Positions 8,513 through 18,393 of a stretch of DNA of 64,000 nucleotides are shown one piece after another (within the stretch, counting starts at the first letter, position 1; the number at the start of each line of letters is the position of its first letter). Location of the stretch: contig NZ_KE383937.1 of NCBI RefSeq assembly GCF_000422865.1, positions 254,813-318,812 on the forward strand, in the 5' to 3' direction. Source of the stretch: Oceanospirillum maris DSM 6286. GTDB taxonomy: Bacteria > Pseudomonadota > Gammaproteobacteria > Pseudomonadales > Halomonadaceae. A program made the position numbers and the translations under genes. The notes beneath the pieces are model-generated. The model was not told the DNA's origin and made no database searches. It saw only the letters and a list, made by a program, of their open reading frames with translations.

Positions 8513-11500
8513 GTGTCGAGTATTAATTCAGGTGACGGTGAACGCACTGCAATGCTGGGGTATGTTCCGCAGTATGAAATAGCAGCAGGCTTAATATATG
8601 AAGCTTTGCTTGATGGAAGTCTTGAATGGTTTCGAGTGGCCGATCCTGATGCTGGAAGCTTGGATGACATACTTATAGCTACTACAGGTAGGCTTGATGC
8701 GTATCAAGTAAAGTGGGCGGAATATACTGACGCAATAAGTTATGCAGATTTTGTGAGAGATAGCACGACTAAAAAGGGAGAAGAAAAACTCAGTCTTTTT
8801 AGGCAGCTTACAGAAGGCTGGGAGCACTTAAATGAGCATTACAAGGAAAGAACGGTAAGGGTTCATTTGCTCCACAAACTAGTACCTAGTTCAAATCCTA
8901 AAGCCCAAATTCCTCTTGGTGATACAACCCCTCAACATGCTCACTTTCAGTCTTTTTTAAAAGAATGTTGGTTCGATAGAACATGGTGTGAAACAGGCCT
9001 TGATAAATCAGCCGTATGTTGGAAAGAGGTACTGTTGGATCTACAGCAACGGTCAAATTTTAACGATGACCAATTTCTGAATTTCATTCGGTGTTGTGAG
9101 CTTGAATTCAATTATAAGCGGCCAGCTGATATTCCTGTAACCAATCAGGGACAAGCAAGAAAACAAGAGGATATTGAAAAAATATATAATCTCCTGACGA
9201 AAATGGCGGGAGGTGAACGTCGAATTATTGAGCTGTCCAAAGATGATATGTTGGATAGGATGGCGTGGAGTCATAGGTTTAAGCATAAGTTTGTTCACGA
9301 ATTTCCTATAGATCGAACCTATCAAGAAATTGAGGATACTGTCGGTTCTATATTTGATGTTTTATCACATACCAAGCAGGGTTATGTCGCATTGCTTGGA
9401 ACTCCTGGCTCGGGAAAATCAACAACGCTTACTCATGCTTTGAAGTATAAAGCAGGATATAAATTAGTTAGATATTACGCGTATGTTCCCGATAGTACTT
9501 ATCAAGGGCGTGGTGAAGCGACTACTTTTCTTCATGACATCACCTTATCGCTTAGGAATCATGGCTTTCGTGGTGAAAGTTCCGGGCAGCCAGGTTCAAG
9601 AGAAGAATACCTATCGCTGTTAGGAGAGCAGCTTCAGCAAGCCCATGAGAAATGGAAAAATGATGGCGTAACTACCGTCATCATGGTCGATGGGTTAGAC
9701 CATATTCAGCGAGAGCAAAATCCTCTACAGAGTTTGTTGTCAGATTTGCCATCCCCTAACACCGTGCCTGATGGGGTGATATTTGTTCTAGGTAGTCAAA
9801 CACTGGAGTTGAATGATCTTTCTGACAGGATAAAGGAGCATGTCAGCCATGAAAGTCGAACCATTGCTATATCTCCTCTTACTCGGACAAATGTCTACGC
9901 AGCTATAAACCAATGGCCAGGTTGTTCCGAACTAACAGATAGTAATAAGAAGAAAATTTTTGAAAAGTCATTGGGGCACCCACTATCTTTGGTTTATTTA
10001 CTGCAATTTATTAATAGCAGCTCAGATGTGGATTATGATGAAGCTATAGATGATTTTCCTATTTATAAAGGACATATTGAACAAAGCTATTCAGTTTATT
10101 GGCGACAAATAGAGAGTAATCAGAAGTTTGTTGACTTGCTTGCGTTATTATCAAGGCTGAGAGTGCCGATAAATACTAATGTGCTTGAAAAATGGTCTGA
10201 TCATTCAACTATTCGCGATTTTATTTCAAGTGCAGCTCACTATTTTAAGAAGGATAGTGATGTAAGTTGGCGTTTTTTTCATAACAGTTTTCGACAGTTT
10301 ATTTTAGATAAAACGAGTCGAAACCTATTTGGTAATTTTGATGATTCAAAAAGTATCGAATACCATAAGGTATTAGCTAAACACTGTATTCAATCGTCTG
10401 AGGATAATGACCCAATGCGGTGGGAGGCGGTTTACCATCTTTTTAATGCCCGGGAGATGGAGGCTGTAATTGATACAGGGACTCAAGGTTACTTTAGAGA
10501 CCAGTTCTTTAATCTTCGAAATACTTCGAGTTTAACAGATGATATTGACGCTGTTCTATTGTCGGCTAAGGAACTGAATGATCCGCTTGCCGTAGTGAGA
10601 AGTCTCTTAATTGAAATTGAGCTTAGGGAGCGAATAGATGCCCTTAATGAGGTTGATGAACTTGATCTCATATTTTCAACGGAGGGGGTAAGTTCTGCGC
10701 TTAGCTACATATTCGATGGTGAGCTGCTAAGGGTAAGTGATTTAGAAGCACTCAAATTTTCTAAAGTTCTAGCTGAGAACAAATTCTTTAATGAAGCTAA
10801 AAGGGTCTTTGAATCTGCTGAGCCGCTAAGTTACTTGTCAGGTGGGGACGCTGTTGATCCGCATCATGGTGGAGCTGAAGATTTGAAACGATGGGTTGAT
10901 GTGGCTCATTATTTCATGCCGCTAAGTGAGGTTGTCTCAACCATACACCAAACGAAGTATGAAGTTGATGATGTGGGAGCATGGAGTGGAAATGACGAAG
11001 ATCTGCATGCTAGCTTGATGAGACGGTTGGTCAATGGTATTGATGAAACAAAAGACGAAGGAAAGATAGGTGAGCTTTTCTCTTTCTTATCAAATGAAAA
11101 AGAGCACTTTGATAGTCTTATAACTTTATGTTTCTCCATATGCATTAACCAATATCCATCGGCTCTGATAGGCACCGCATTCGAGGCAGTTTTTGACTGG
11201 TCTGAAAGCGATGACTTGGATTTTTCAGAAAAGTTGTTGGTTGCTGAACTGGATTACAGAGCTAATGGAAGTATAGAAAAAACTAAAGAATGGTTTGTGA
11301 GTTTTGAGCAGCCAGAACTGTATAAACATGGCATCCATGGTCAATGGAAGAACTTAAGTCCATTCGCAGATAGTATTCGTCTTAATAGACTAAGAGCAGC
11401 GCTGGGCCAAGGTGTTGATCCTGTTAAGGTAGTTCCAAAAGCTGGTGAAGAAAAGTATACAGGAAGCGTCTTATTTGAACGTGCTTTAGTTCGGTTTTCA

Positions 11501-14500
11501 AGCATTTGGGGACGAGGTTGGGCTGGAGAGAAGCTGCTACCAAGTTTTATTGTTAAAGAAATAAAGTCATCATTTGACTTGTTACGTAAGCCTTATAATC
11601 AAACAAGGGATTGGATAGGCTGGTATGAGTTCGAATCAGCCGCTGTTGATTACTTTAACTTCGCAATAAGGGCTACTGCTCAACATGGACATGATTGTAT
11701 TTTGGCTCTAGCCGATGCGTTTAGAAAAGATTGGGATAACCGGTATTGGCCGACTGGCTGGCGCAGAGAAATTGCTTTCACTCTGTATAAGGAAGGATAT
11801 GGCAGGGATCGTTTAGTTGACGTACTGGATCAAATCGAAAAAGAGATCCCCGGTTTTGACGACATTCACTCCAAAATCTCTGAGTACTATGAACTTTCTA
11901 TAATGTGGTCAAAGATTGGTAAACCAGATCGAGCTGCTAGCCTGTTACCAAAAATCTTCAAGAATTCTTTTGGAATATATCATAGGAAAGACCGGCAATT
12001 TTCCCATTGGGTATCGTGGTTAGGTAAGTTGATCAAACAATACCCTGATTTGGCTTACGATGAAATATGTCGATTTTCTTTGGCGTTAGTAAATTTGGAA
12101 CAGTCTGGAAATGGTCGTGGCACACAAGAAGCCGGGCTTGATCTCATTACTATTGTCACTGGTTGGAATCCGCAATATGGTTTAAAGCTTTTAAGATGGT
12201 TATTCGATCATAAAGGGCTTGATTATGCACCGGGTCTAACAGGATTGCTGTCTGGAATGCTTGATAGCTCTAGCCCGCCACTTAAAGAAATATCAGTGAT
12301 GTCGAGAAAGCTATTGATTCCTTTCGAAGAGTATAATCCCTCGGATCTGGCCAAAAAATTAGTGTCTCGTTGCTGCCAATCTTCTGATAATGACGTGTCC
12401 GATGAGGTGGAAGAACTTATTACATCTATCAAGACACATCTATTACCTTCAAATCGGTACTCGTGGTTAGAAGGATTAGCGCTTGGTGTCAGGGAGGCAG
12501 GATTAGACAATAGTTTTTATGCATCAATGGCAATTTCTACACCTCAAGAAAAGCATGTTACTCATGAACCTTCTCTGACATTGAAATCTGGGGAGAAACT
12601 TACAGATGAAGAGGCGCAGCTGAAAGTAAATTCTTCAGAAAACCTTTTTCAGCTTCTTCGAACTGTGGAATCCGCCGATTATTTTCGCTGGATGAATTTG
12701 ATTCAACCATTTTTAAAAGGTATGAGTGTCTCTCAATTGGAGGAGCTTCATAAGCTATTAAAGCTATTCAATCCTGATAATAATGTTATTTCTTGCATTG
12801 CTAGCGCTTTTTATTCACATGGTGAAGCTGATAAAGCGAATAGCTTATTTGAAGATTTGTTCGATAACTCAGATGCTAAAGGCTGGGATCTGAATTGGGA
12901 TGGGGGGTCTCGGCATTTAGTATTTAAGGCCCTTGTTGAAATAGATGCTAAACAGTGGCGACCTAAAGCGCTCGCTTCTTTAGTTGATGATTATATTGGT
13001 GAATATAGATATCCAAGTAATTTAATTTGGAACTTAAAAGAAATTGTCGAAATTCTCTTTGAGGATGAAGATGTCCTGCCTATTTGGAAGGAAATCAAAG
13101 AACATGCATACCAGCTAGATGCTTTTGAACAAAATGCTGAGAAATCACCGGCACTGTTAGATGATATTGGCGAGAAGGAAGACGCTAGCTTACTCATTTT
13201 GTTTGCATTCGATATGCTTGATGTCGCCATTCCTGAATTAGGGGTTATGGCTCATCAGGCAATCGTAGATTTGGCTAAAATTGAAGTGAATTGGCTAGGA
13301 ATTCGTAGGCAAATATCTAATAGAATAGATAAAATTGGATTGACGCAAGTAAAAATAATGTCTTTGTTAAGTAGCTTGACGAAGGATTTCAAAGAATTTG
13401 TTCTACAGTTTAAGGGGGAAATATCTTCACTCTGTGCATCGGAAGACTTTAGTGTAAGGATGACTGCTTTAGACTTGGCTAGTAGGTTAGAAATAGAAGG
13501 TAAACCGCCTTCAGAAGAGCGCTCAAAACTGCCATTGGCATATGAACTAGAGTTACCAGAAATAAATAATATAAAGGAAGCTATTCCTTTTTCTGCCATC
13601 CGACTCGGGGAAACATTTCCTGATGTTGATGATCCGATTGAGCTGCTTAGGCCTTTATTAACTGAAGCGAAGCTGGTGGCCAAAATGTCAAGCGTGCCAT
13701 TTGAGAATTTGATCTACAGAGCTTCCGATTTTATGAAAACTCTAGTTCCAAAAAATGAATGGGATAAGCAGGCAGAAGAAGATTATAGGAATTGGTTGGA
13801 AGGGATTGGACTCAAGCTGACTTATCATAGATTACGACCTAAAGTGGCCAAGCTGGCACTCTCTTATGTGGTATGCGAATTGTTGGATGCAGGGCGAATT
13901 CCTCCCCAAGGAATAGAACTTCTGCGAGATATTTTCAAACGTAGTGATGAATTGTTATTAGCGCTTGAGCCCGGTATTCGACCTGAGTGTATTGTTGTAC
14001 CGAAGGCAAAAGATCGAGAGATATCCCATAAGCGCGATGAATGGTTAGAAGATACTGAACAAGGCATTACACAATTTGTTGATCGTTTAGACACTGGAAA
14101 ACAAATTATTGGTGAACTTACAACCTGGAGCTGGTTAGATTGGGATTTGCCGACGGAGGTTCGTATGTCTACAGTCTGCCATCCTGAATGGAATGACGAT
14201 GTAGAAGTTACCTCACCTTATGCTTTCTTCCCAAGTATGAAGTATTGGTCTGCAAGCCATTACCCCAAAATAACTTTTACTGATGAACCATCGTTGGTGA
14301 TTTATGGTACAGGTGCTTACATTGATCATGGTGGCCTTGAATGGTTAGCACTAAATCCATCTATTGGCTTTCATCTAGGTTGGTCTGTTTCTGATGAAGG
14401 ATTGTTTCGCTGGATTAATGAGAACGGCGATGTAATGGTTGAAAGTATCTCCTGGAAAGATGGTCCTATTTCTCGACAACCACCCAAAATGGATGATCTT

Positions 14501-14659
14501 TGTTCGAATGGATGGTTAGTGGTTGCATCTGTAGAAGCTGTTAAGAAACTTCGAGAATTTATCGGTGAGGCTTCAAGGGTAAATGCCATTGTGCGTAGTT
14601 ATGGTCGAGGGACATACGACCCCATTACTAGCTCCAGTCAACAAAGAGGTAATTGGTAG
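8513..14659 (+). CDS. Avs-like STAND NTPase with N-terminal PD-(D/E)xK nuclease, putative anti-phage defence
   Basis: A 2048-residue cytoplasmic protein. Residues 1 to about 200 resemble DUF4297/Cap4-type PD-(D/E)xK nucleases: D52 in LDDILIA and Q65-V-K67 in YQVKW are the expected active-site residues. A P-loop NTPase follows: Walker A GTPGSGKS (296-303), Walker B VIMVDGLDH (389-397), a sensor-like strand VIFVLGSQ (422-429) and the STAND-type GHP (488-490) before a winged-helix region. From about 550 to 1850 it is helical and repeat-like with no family I recognise. The last 180 residues are Trp-rich and look beta-rich. Effector, STAND switch and long C-terminal sensor is the Avs architecture, in which phage protein recognition triggers DNA cleavage. 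The start is GTG with AGGAG 13 bases upstream. It is a single gene with its own terminator inside the metR island. Defence role and trigger are inference. Confidence 0.78.
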   Translation: MSSINSGDGERTAMLGYVPQYEIAAGLIYEALLDGSLEWFRVADPDAGSLDDILIATTGRLDAYQVKWAEYTDAISYADFVRDSTTKKGEEKLSLFRQLTEGWEHLNEHYKERTVRVHLLHKLVPSSNPKAQIPLGDTTPQHAHFQSFLKECWFDRTWCETGLDKSAVCWKEVLLDLQQRSNFNDDQFLNFIRCCELEFNYKRPADIPVTNQGQARKQEDIEKIYNLLTKMAGGERRIIELSKDDMLDRMAWSHRFKHKFVHEFPIDRTYQEIEDTVGSIFDVLSHTKQGYVALLGTPGSGKSTTLTHALKYKAGYKLVRYYAYVPDSTYQGRGEATTFLHDITLSLRNHGFRGESSGQPGSREEYLSLLGEQLQQAHEKWKNDGVTTVIMVDGLDHIQREQNPLQSLLSDLPSPNTVPDGVIFVLGSQTLELNDLSDRIKEHVSHESRTIAISPLTRTNVYAAINQWPGCSELTDSNKKKIFEKSLGHPLSLVYLLQFINSSSDVDYDEAIDDFPIYKGHIEQSYSVYWRQIESNQKFVDLLALLSRLRVPINTNVLEKWSDHSTIRDFISSAAHYFKKDSDVSWRFFHNSFRQFILDKTSRNLFGNFDDSKSIEYHKVLAKHCIQSSEDNDPMRWEAVYHLFNAREMEAVIDTGTQGYFRDQFFNLRNTSSLTDDIDAVLLSAKELNDPLAVVRSLLIEIELRERIDALNEVDELDLIFSTEGVSSALSYIFDGELLRVSDLEALKFSKVLAENKFFNEAKRVFESAEPLSYLSGGDAVDPHHGGAEDLKRWVDVAHYFMPLSEVVSTIHQTKYEVDDVGAWSGNDEDLHASLMRRLVNGIDETKDEGKIGELFSFLSNEKEHFDSLITLCFSICINQYPSALIGTAFEAVFDWSESDDLDFSEKLLVAELDYRANGSIEKTKEWFVSFEQPELYKHGIHGQWKNLSPFADSIRLNRLRAALGQGVDPVKVVPKAGEEKYTGSVLFERALVRFSSIWGRGWAGEKLLPSFIVKEIKSSFDLLRKPYNQTRDWIGWYEFESAAVDYFNFAIRATAQHGHDCILALADAFRKDWDNRYWPTGWRREIAFTLYKEGYGRDRLVDVLDQIEKEIPGFDDIHSKISEYYELSIMWSKIGKPDRAASLLPKIFKNSFGIYHRKDRQFSHWVSWLGKLIKQYPDLAYDEICRFSLALVNLEQSGNGRGTQEAGLDLITIVTGWNPQYGLKLLRWLFDHKGLDYAPGLTGLLSGMLDSSSPPLKEISVMSRKLLIPFEEYNPSDLAKKLVSRCCQSSDNDVSDEVEELITSIKTHLLPSNRYSWLEGLALGVREAGLDNSFYASMAISTPQEKHVTHEPSLTLKSGEKLTDEEAQLKVNSSENLFQLLRTVESADYFRWMNLIQPFLKGMSVSQLEELHKLLKLFNPDNNVISCIASAFYSHGEADKANSLFEDLFDNSDAKGWDLNWDGGSRHLVFKALVEIDAKQWRPKALASLVDDYIGEYRYPSNLIWNLKEIVEILFEDEDVLPIWKEIKEHAYQLDAFEQNAEKSPALLDDIGEKEDASLLILFAFDMLDVAIPELGVMAHQAIVDLAKIEVNWLGIRRQISNRIDKIGLTQVKIMSLLSSLTKDFKEFVLQFKGEISSLCASEDFSVRMTALDLASRLEIEGKPPSEERSKLPLAYELELPEINNIKEAIPFSAIRLGETFPDVDDPIELLRPLLTEAKLVAKMSSVPFENLIYRASDFMKTLVPKNEWDKQAEEDYRNWLEGIGLKLTYHRLRPKVAKLALSYVVCELLDAGRIPPQGIELLRDIFKRSDELLLALEPGIRPECIVVPKAKDREISHKRDEWLEDTEQGITQFVDRLDTGKQIIGELTTWSWLDWDLPTEVRMSTVCHPEWNDDVEVTSPYAFFPSMKYWSASHYPKITFTDEPSLVIYGTGAYIDHGGLEWLALNPSIGFHLGWSVSDEGLFRWINENGDVMVESISWKDGPISRQPPKMDDLCSNGWLVVASVEAVKKLREFIGEASRVNAIVRSYGRGTYDPITSSSQQRGNW

Positions 14660-14761
14660 TAATGCTATCAAAGTGTTGCATGCTTGCATAAATATACTCT
14701 TTGTAAGTTATTGGTTTTTAAGAAATATGGTTGCATGAATAGTAAGCTTTTCTGGTGGTTT

Positions 14762-14791
14762 TTTAATTGTTTTAACAATTAAATTTTTTTT
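14762..14791 (+). terminator. Intrinsic terminator of the STAND NTPase gene
   Basis: TTTAATTGTT-tt-AACAATTAAA followed by eight T, about 100 bases after the stop codon. The stem is AT-only, in keeping with the composition of the island. Confidence 0.7.
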
Positions 14792-14900
14792 GTTTAATAG
14801 GCGGTAAATAAATTATCTTTATTTGATTTGTATTCTTTCGAATGTGAAAAATTCGTAATATATGGCATCGGGTTAATATCGCACGGTAGACTTGATAATC

Positions 14901-15788
14901 TTAAAGCCCTGTCTCTTTCGCCAGTTGGATAAAGCGCCCGATATGCGGGTTGTCTTCATCCTGCTGGCGCACCCCAAGAAAGATCTGTTTCTGAATCCCC
15001 TCTTTTCCCAGCCGAACCAGTGCGATGGGCAGGTTCTCGGCGTACTCCCGTCCCAGCCAAGCCGGTAAAGTCGCAACGCCTCTGTTTGCTGCGACCATCT
15101 GCAGGATGATCTCTGTGGCTTCAAGGGTTTTGTGTTTTTGCGGTCGGCAATGTGCGGGCAGCAGAAATTGCTGAAAAATATCCAGTCGTTCAATCTCCAC
15201 CGGATAGGTAAATAACGTCTCGCCCGTTAGCTGATCCGGGGATAGCCACTGTTCTGCTGCCAGCGGGTTATCCTGGTATACCACCAGAACCTGCTCGTAA
15301 GGGAAAACCGGCTCAAACACGATACCTTCACGCCAGATAGGATCTGGTGTTACCAGAATATCAATATCATGGTTAAACAGCGCTGCTATTCCCCCAAACT
15401 GAAAACGCTGTTTGACATCCAGATCAACCCCAGGGAAATGTTCCAGAAACGGGGCGACCACTTTTAATAACCATTGGTAGCAAGGGTGGCACTCCATACC
15501 GATATGCAGGCTACCTTGTTCCTTATTCGCAAAGCGGCTGAGGGTTTCGTCGATGCGCTCTAGCTGGGGCAGCACCCGTTTTGCTTCTTTTAGTAGATAC
15601 TCACCGGCTTGGGTTAGCCTGATATTGCGGCCATCTTTAACCCATAATTCACTGCGGATCTGACCCTCTAGCTTCTTAATAGTGTGGCTTAGGGCTGACT
15701 GAGTTAGATAAAGGCTCTCGGCCGCCGCCGTTAGAGAACCTTGACGATCTATCGCCTGTAGAATTTTCAGATGGGTACGTTCAATCAT
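14901..15788 (-). CDS. metR: LysR-type regulator of methionine synthesis
   Basis: A homocysteine-responsive activator of metE and related genes. The 295-residue protein has the LysR helix-turn-helix at about residues 16-38 (GSLTAAAESLYLTQSALSHT). Its C-terminal effector domain carries MECHPCYQWL and YPVEIERLD, as in E. coli MetR. It is divergent from metE with a 163-base shared upstream region, the classical arrangement. It is somewhat shorter than E. coli MetR (about 317). Its last 19 residues are duplicated at 7933-7993 at the far end of the defence island, so the present 3' end may have been supplied by that element. Confidence 0.93.
   Translation of the reverse strand: MIERTHLKILQAIDRQGSLTAAAESLYLTQSALSHTIKKLEGQIRSELWVKDGRNIRLTQAGEYLLKEAKRVLPQLERIDETLSRFANKEQGSLHIGMECHPCYQWLLKVVAPFLEHFPGVDLDVKQRFQFGGIAALFNHDIDILVTPDPIWREGIVFEPVFPYEQVLVVYQDNPLAAEQWLSPDQLTGETLFTYPVEIERLDIFQQFLLPAHCRPQKHKTLEATEIILQMVAANRGVATLPAWLGREYAENLPIALVRLGKEGIQKQIFLGVRQQDEDNPHIGRFIQLAKETGL
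14911..14961 (+). repeat. Right direct repeat (3' end of intact metR)
   Basis: Partner of 7943-7993: 45 of 51 bases identical in the same orientation. It encodes the final residues of MetR. Confidence 0.8.
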
Positions 15789-15821
15789 TACCTTTGCCTT
15801 TGCTTGCTTAACCTATGAATA

Positions 15822-15834
15822 AATCTAATAGATT
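15822..15834. promoter_or_regulatory. Candidate operator in the metR-metE intergenic region
   Basis: Perfect inverted repeat AATCT-aat-AGATT between the two divergent starts. It is not a clean TGAA-N5-TTCA MetR box, so the assignment is tentative. Confidence 0.3.
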
Positions 15835-15951
15835 GATGAGAAAGTACCATTATTTTTCATGGATTGCATGATTTAGGCTACAGCCATTGTTTGAATTGCG
15901 TTGAAAAGAGACGTGAACAAAGACGCAAACTGAGATTCGTAAGGAATTAAA

Positions 15952-18303
15952 ATGGCTTTAGTACATAATTTAGGTTTCCCCCGTATCGGCGCGCAGCGCG
16001 AACTAAAATTTGCTCAGGAACGTTTCTGGAAAGGCGACGTCTCGACGGAGCAACTACTGAGTACCGCACGACAGATCCGTGAGATCAATTGGCAGCAACA
16101 GGCGGAATTGGATCTGGTGCCCGTAGGAGATTTCTCCCTCTACGATCAGGTTTTAGATATGAGTTTCACCTTAGGCAATCTGCCAGAACGGGTTCAGGGG
16201 TTGGAAGGCAGTGAGCTGGATAATTACTTCCGTGTTGCCCGTGGTCGCTCGGCGCAAGACAGTGATTGCAACTGTGTACACGCCGGAGAGATGACCAAGT
16301 GGTTTGATACCAACTACCACTATATTGTGCCTGAAGTAACGGCCAATACCGTTTTTAGCCTTAACCCTGAACGTATTCTCAGCCAACTGGCGGAAGCTCA
16401 AATTCAGCTCGGATTAGCCAAGGTTAAGCCCGTTATTATCGGCCCTGTCACTTACCTTTGGCTTAGCAAAGCAAAAGATGGTTCTGATCCTCTGGCGTTG
16501 TTGGATCAGTTGCTGCCTCTATACAGTACCCTATTGGAACAGTTGTCTGATGCTGGGGCTGAGTGGGTGCAGATTGATGAGCCCGTACTGGTAACGGAGC
16601 TGGATGCGGAGTGGAAATTGGCTTTTGAACATGCTTATCACACCCTAAAAGCCAATCGACCTAACCTACTGTTAGCCACCTATTTTGGCACACTGGAAGA
16701 TAATTTACAGTTAGTCTGTAATCTGCCGGTGGCGGGGCTACATATTGATGGCGTCCGTGGCCGTAAAGAGGTCACCAAAGTGGTTGATTGGCTACCGGCC
16801 CATAAGGTGCTGTCTATTGGTGTGGTTGATGGCCGTAATATCTGGAAAACAGACTTAAATCGAGTGTTGGATTGGCTGGAACCGATTGCAGTAAAACTAG
16901 GGGAGCGCCTCTGGCTAGCACCCTCTTGTTCTCTGTTACATGTACCGGTGGATCTGGATAGTGAACGAGAGCAGGGCAGCACTAAGCCCGCGACTTTGGA
17001 CTCAGAGCTGATTAACTGGTTGGCCTTTGCCAAACAGAAGCTGGCAGAGATTCAGCTACTGGGTCGTGCTATTAATGAAGGCCGTGGGGCGGTTGCTGAT
17101 CAATTGGCTGATAATCAGGCCGATATCTCCAGCCGTCGATTATCTGAGCGGGTGCATAACCGTGAGGTTAAAGCCAATGTTGGCGGTATAACCTCCGGCT
17201 TTGGTCAGCGTCAAAGCGCTTATGTCCAACGGGCTGCCAAACAGGCTGAACGGTTAAAGCTGCCGCTTTATCCTACTTCCACTATTGGCTCCTTTCCGCA
17301 AACGGCAGAGATACGAAAAGCCCGACTGGCTTACAAAAAACAGGAGCTGACAGAGGCGCAGTATCAGGCGCAGATGAAAGCCGAAATTGAGCGCGCGGTA
17401 CTGGAACAGGAAAAATTGGGGCTGGATGTGCTGGTGCACGGTGAAGCTGAGCGTAACGACATGGTGGAGTACTTTGGTGAGCAGCTAGAAGGTTATGGCT
17501 TTAGTCGTTTCGGCTGGGTGCAGTCCTATGGTTCCCGCTGTGTGAAGCCACCTATTCTGTTTGGTGATATTAGCCGTCCGGCACCGATGACCGTCGCTTG
17601 GACGCAATATGCGCAATCCCTCACCGATAAGCCGATGAAGGGAATGTTGACCGGGCCGGTGACGATTCTTAACTGGTCGTTCGTGCGTGACGATCAGCCC
17701 CGTAAAGAGAGTTGCCTACAGCTGGCGCTGGCGATCCGTCAAGAGGTACAGGATCTGGAAGCAACGGGTGTCAACGTGATTCAGATTGATGAAGCCGCTC
17801 TACGGGAAGGCCTGCCCCTGCGTCGCAGCGAATGGCAGCATTATCTGGATTGGGCGGTGAACTGTTTCCGTATCAGCGCCAACGGTGTCTCTGATGAAAC
17901 TCAGATCCACACTCATATGTGCTATTCGGAGTTTAACGATATTATCGAATCCATCGCCCGTATGGACGCGGATGTGATCACCATAGAAACCTCCCGCTCT
18001 GATATGGAACTACTGGATGTGTTTGAAGCCTTTGAATACCCGAACGAGATCGGCCCCGGCGTCTATGATATTCACTCACCGAATATTCCGACAGTCGAGC
18101 AGATCGTCAACCTGATGAGCAAAGCGGCAGAGCGTATTCCCGCAGAACGTCTTTGGGTGAACCCAGACTGCGGCCTGAAAACCCGCCAGTGGACGGAGGC
18201 CATCCCCGCGCTGGAGAACATGGTAGCCGCAGCACGGACTTTACGGGAACAGCTTGCCCACGGTCAGAACGACATTAAACAACCGACCGCTGAACCGGCG
18301 TAA
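15952..18303 (+). CDS. metE: Cobalamin-independent methionine synthase
   Basis: Transfers the methyl group of 5-methyltetrahydropteroyltri-L-glutamate to homocysteine, making methionine without vitamin B12. The 783 residues cover both TIM barrels. The N-terminal half starts [16 protein letters not shown]. The C-terminal half holds the zinc ligands H655 and C657 (HTHMC) and C740 (NPDCG), which align with E. coli H641, C643 and C726 at a constant offset of 14. The ATG has AAGGAA upstream. The protein is about 30 residues longer than E. coli MetE through small insertions and a C-terminal tail. It is activated in all likelihood by the divergent metR. No B12 riboswitch is seen in the upstream region. 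Confidence 0.97.
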   Translation: MALVHNLGFPRIGAQRELKFAQERFWKGDVSTEQLLSTARQIREINWQQQAELDLVPVGDFSLYDQVLDMSFTLGNLPERVQGLEGSELDNYFRVARGRSAQDSDCNCVHAGEMTKWFDTNYHYIVPEVTANTVFSLNPERILSQLAEAQIQLGLAKVKPVIIGPVTYLWLSKAKDGSDPLALLDQLLPLYSTLLEQLSDAGAEWVQIDEPVLVTELDAEWKLAFEHAYHTLKANRPNLLLATYFGTLEDNLQLVCNLPVAGLHIDGVRGRKEVTKVVDWLPAHKVLSIGVVDGRNIWKTDLNRVLDWLEPIAVKLGERLWLAPSCSLLHVPVDLDSEREQGSTKPATLDSELINWLAFAKQKLAEIQLLGRAINEGRGAVADQLADNQADISSRRLSERVHNREVKANVGGITSGFGQRQSAYVQRAAKQAERLKLPLYPTSTIGSFPQTAEIRKARLAYKKQELTEAQYQAQMKAEIERAVLEQEKLGLDVLVHGEAERNDMVEYFGEQLEGYGFSRFGWVQSYGSRCVKPPILFGDISRPAPMTVAWTQYAQSLTDKPMKGMLTGPVTILNWSFVRDDQPRKESCLQLALAIRQEVQDLEATGVNVIQIDEAALREGLPLRRSEWQHYLDWAVNCFRISANGVSDETQIHTHMCYSEFNDIIESIARMDADVITIETSRSDMELLDVFEAFEYPNEIGPGVYDIHSPNIPTVEQIVNLMSKAAERIPAERLWVNPDCGLKTRQWTEAIPALENMVAAARTLREQLAHGQNDIKQPTAEPA

Positions 18304-18352
18304 GTCACGAATCCGTCGGCTAAAAACACAAAATCAATTGGCTAAAAATATA

Positions 18353-18385
18353 AGCCTCCGTTATCAGCGATAGCGGAGGCTTTCG
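18353..18385 (+). terminator. Intrinsic terminator of metE
   Basis: AGCCTCCG, 13-base loop, CGGAGGCT, then TTCGTT. The U-tract is imperfect. It sits between convergent genes. Confidence 0.65.
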
Positions 18386-18393
18386 TTCGTCAA

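Larger units (their letters stand above)
7943..14961. mobile_element. Putative genomic island inserted into the 3' end of metR
   Basis: About 7 kb bounded by direct copies of the last 51 coding bases of metR. The segment is visibly AT-richer than its flanks and has a different codon flavour (many ATA and AGG codons). It carries one gene, an Avs-like defence protein, and no recognisable integrase, transposase or tRNA. The arrangement is what site-specific integration at a gene 3' end leaves behind, with the element restoring the metR C-terminus. The recombinase may act in trans or have been lost. The island is inferred from the repeats and composition. Confidence 0.6.

Noticed and set aside
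13255..13683. 142-codon minus-strand frame within the STAND gene
   Set aside because: Low-complexity Ser/Leu-rich antisense translation of a well-supported gene.
15905..15930. MetJ-box-like AGACGTGA and AGACGCAA before metE
   Set aside because: The two copies are not adjacent 8-base units as MetJ requires, so they are not reported as an operator.
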